Translations under genes and position numbers: made by a program | Shown here: piece after piece, positions 62,766 through 64,000 of the stretch | How the letters are laid out: each line of letters starts with the position of its first letter | Position numbering within the stretch: the first letter of the stretch is position 1 | The notes under the pieces: model-generated | The model's database searches: none | What the model was told of the DNA's origin: nothing | What the model saw: the letters and a program-made list of their open reading frames with translations, nothing else | Assembly (NCBI RefSeq): GCF_002831585.1 | Contig: NZ_CP025113.1 | Location: forward strand, 2,929,001-2,993,000 | Source of the DNA: Bradyrhizobium sp. SK17 | Lineage (GTDB): Bacteria; Pseudomonadota; Alphaproteobacteria; Rhizobiales; Xanthobacteraceae | Direction of reading: 5' to 3' | DNA length: 64,000 nt

Positions 62766-64000
62766 ATGCCGTTAGATTTTGCGTTGTCTGCGATGGCCAA
62801 GCGGTCGGATCGCTGCCCCGCGCGTTGGCGCCGCCCGTTCGACCGGTGGCTGGAGGGAGTCGAAGCCGGGTGGTCGATAGCATTGTTGCTCGCCTGCTTC
62901 GTCGGCATCTGGATGGTCTATCTGGTCCTGGCCTATCACGGCGCCGGCCTGCATCCCGACGTGCTGGAGACCTGGACGTATGGACGGCATTTCGCATGGG
63001 GATATCCCAAGCACCCGCCGTTGATGGGGTGGATGACCGGCGCGTGGACCTCGGTGTTTCCGCTGACCGACTGGTCGTTGCAGCTCATGGCGATGACAAA
63101 TGCGGCGTTGGCATTGTGGTTCGTCGACCTGATTGCAAGACGGTTTACCAGTGGGCACAAGCGCCTGATCGTGCTGCTCCTGTTGATGCTGACCCCGGCG
63201 TACCAGTTTCATGCGCAGCGCTTCAATGCCAACGCGGTGTTGCTCGCGGTCTGGCCCCTTGCGACGTACTGCTTCCTCCGCGCCTTCGAAACGAGGACGC
63301 CGCTCTGGGCGGTTGCCGCCGGCCTGACCGCGTCCCTCGCGATGCTGGGCAAGTACTACTCGATCTTTCTGGTGGCGAGCTTCGCGTTGTCGGCGATGAT
63401 CCATCCCGCGCGACGGGCCTATTTCAGCTCCGCTTCACCCTGGATATCGGCCGCGGTCGGTCTGCTTGCGCTGTTTCCGCATCTCCACTGGCTGGTGACG
63501 ACAGGCGCGGAGCCCATCCGCTATGCAGCGACCCATGTCCGGGCCGATCTGTTCGCGTCGCTGCGAGATGCGGCCAATTTCCTGCTGGGCCTCGCTGCGG
63601 CGGTGAGCGTGTCGGCTGCGACCTGGGTGTTGATTGCAGGCTATCGAATAAGACGCTTTTCCCGGGACTATTCGGCGTCGGATCCGAACCTGAAGTTGCT
63701 CTGCCACATCGCGATCGGCACGACCGTGCTTCCCGTCATCACATCGATATTCCTGCGCACCGACTTGCCGTCGCTTTGGGCACTTCAGGGACTGTTCCTG
63801 CTTGCCGTGCCGGTCGTTTGCAGCACGCGCTACCGGATCGAGCGCTTCTATGCGGTCAACGCAACGCTGCTCGTCGCCGGAATAGCGATCGTTGCCGCTG
63901 TGATCGCGGCCCCGGTTCATGCGCTCTACCGCAACAGCCATGGCTATGAGGAAGGACGCAGCTTCTACCACCAGGCAGCAGACCAACTCACCCGCTTGTG
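62766..64000 (+). CDS. GT39 (ArnT/PMT-like) membrane glycosyltransferase, partial
   Basis: Open from ATG 62766 to the window end (411 codons seen). After a basic N-terminus, a first span leads to YHGAGLHPDVLETWTYGRHF, whose acidic residue matches the first extracytoplasmic loop of GT39 enzymes, then GYPKHPPLMGWMTGAWTSVF, with the KHPPL-type motif of this family. At least eight spans are visible, including LLLLMLTPAYQFHAQRFNAN and LGKYYSIFLVASFALS. These enzymes move a sugar from a polyprenyl phosphate carrier onto lipid A or other periplasmic acceptors. ATG 62793 is an alternative start. It is divergent from the two-component system, which may regulate it. Confidence 0.85.
   Translation, partial: MPLDFALSAMAKRSDRCPARWRRPFDRWLEGVEAGWSIALLLACFVGIWMVYLVLAYHGAGLHPDVLETWTYGRHFAWGYPKHPPLMGWMTGAWTSVFPLTDWSLQLMAMTNAALALWFVDLIARRFTSGHKRLIVLLLLMLTPAYQFHAQRFNANAVLLAVWPLATYCFLRAFETRTPLWAVAAGLTASLAMLGKYYSIFLVASFALSAMIHPARRAYFSSASPWISAAVGLLALFPHLHWLVTTGAEPIRYAATHVRADLFASLRDAANFLLGLAAAVSVSAATWVLIAGYRIRRFSRDYSASDPNLKLLCHIAIGTTVLPVITSIFLRTDLPSLWALQGLFLLAVPVVCSTRYRIERFYAVNATLLVAGIAIVAAVIAAPVHALYRNSHGYEEGRSFYHQAADQLTRL

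Noticed and set aside
62597..63949. Plus-strand frame of 450 codons at the window end
   Set aside because: Out of frame with the real GT39 gene, which starts at 62766 and shows membrane spans and family motifs.

Overview
The window reads as a chromosomal segment of a high-GC alphaproteobacterium, most likely Bradyrhizobium or a close Bradyrhizobiaceae relative. I infer this from the codon use, the GalD/GudD sugar-acid genes, the Tad-pilus genes and the palindromic intergenic repeats, which resemble those common in Bradyrhizobium and Rhodopseudomonas. No rRNA, tRNA, CRISPR array, insertion sequence or phage gene was seen. Most of the window is catabolic and regulatory accessory content; the clear housekeeping genes are hemE, trhO and slyX.

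Layout. 1-7090 (minus): D-glucarate/galactarate catabolism (kdgD, gudD, a 2,5-dioxovalerate dehydrogenase and garD, cut by the window edge), with a LysR regulator and the MFS transporter gudP. The kdgD and gudP promoters are near copies of each other and share a dyad, so they are probably co-regulated. 7224-11306 (plus): an acetylpolyamine amidohydrolase-like deacetylase, then an aldose oxidation operon (aldose dehydrogenase, galM, SMP-30 lactonase). 11359-14779: TetR regulator, 4,5-dihydroxyphthalate decarboxylase-like protein, DUF1932 dehydrogenase and SDR. 14795-21529: mixed genes, including an enoyl-CoA hydratase, a methyltransferase, a DOPA dioxygenase-like protein, a GGDEF/EAL protein and a DUF2778 protein. 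21737-24554: vanillate O-demethylase operon vanA-vanR-vanB. 24796-26757: a second GGDEF/EAL protein. 27023-29624: extradiol dioxygenase plus MhpA-like hydroxylase.

29614-38006 is the most interesting region. A heme-oxygenase-like diiron oxidase (HDO) with a complete CADD-like ligand set lies in one tight operon with two [2Fe-2S] ferredoxins, an unrecognised 98-aa protein and a GntR regulator. A permease-aldehyde dehydrogenase-HbpS operon diverges from it, and a GMC oxidoreductase follows. The two divergent promoters carry the same operator at the same spacing, so the locus looks like one regulated import-and-oxidation system of unknown substrate.

38173-42455: GntR regulator, SDR, acyl-CoA ligase and a Bug-type binding protein around a FadR-type operator. 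42540-49034: hemE, a small conserved protein, then a duplicated tadE-tadG unit; one copy has a decayed tadE, and a PilZ-like gene lies between the copies. 49430-59874: LysR, slyX, trhO, a gamma-glutamyltransferase-like protein, FKBP isomerase, D-2-hydroxyacid dehydrogenase, CsbD, a His-rich cupin, an enoyl-CoA hydratase flanked by two copies of one palindromic repeat, a Tat-type amidohydrolase, an alpha/beta hydrolase and a VOC protein. 59931-64000: an OmpR-type two-component system with an 11-bp-phased triple repeat before the regulator, and a GT39 membrane glycosyltransferase running off the window end.
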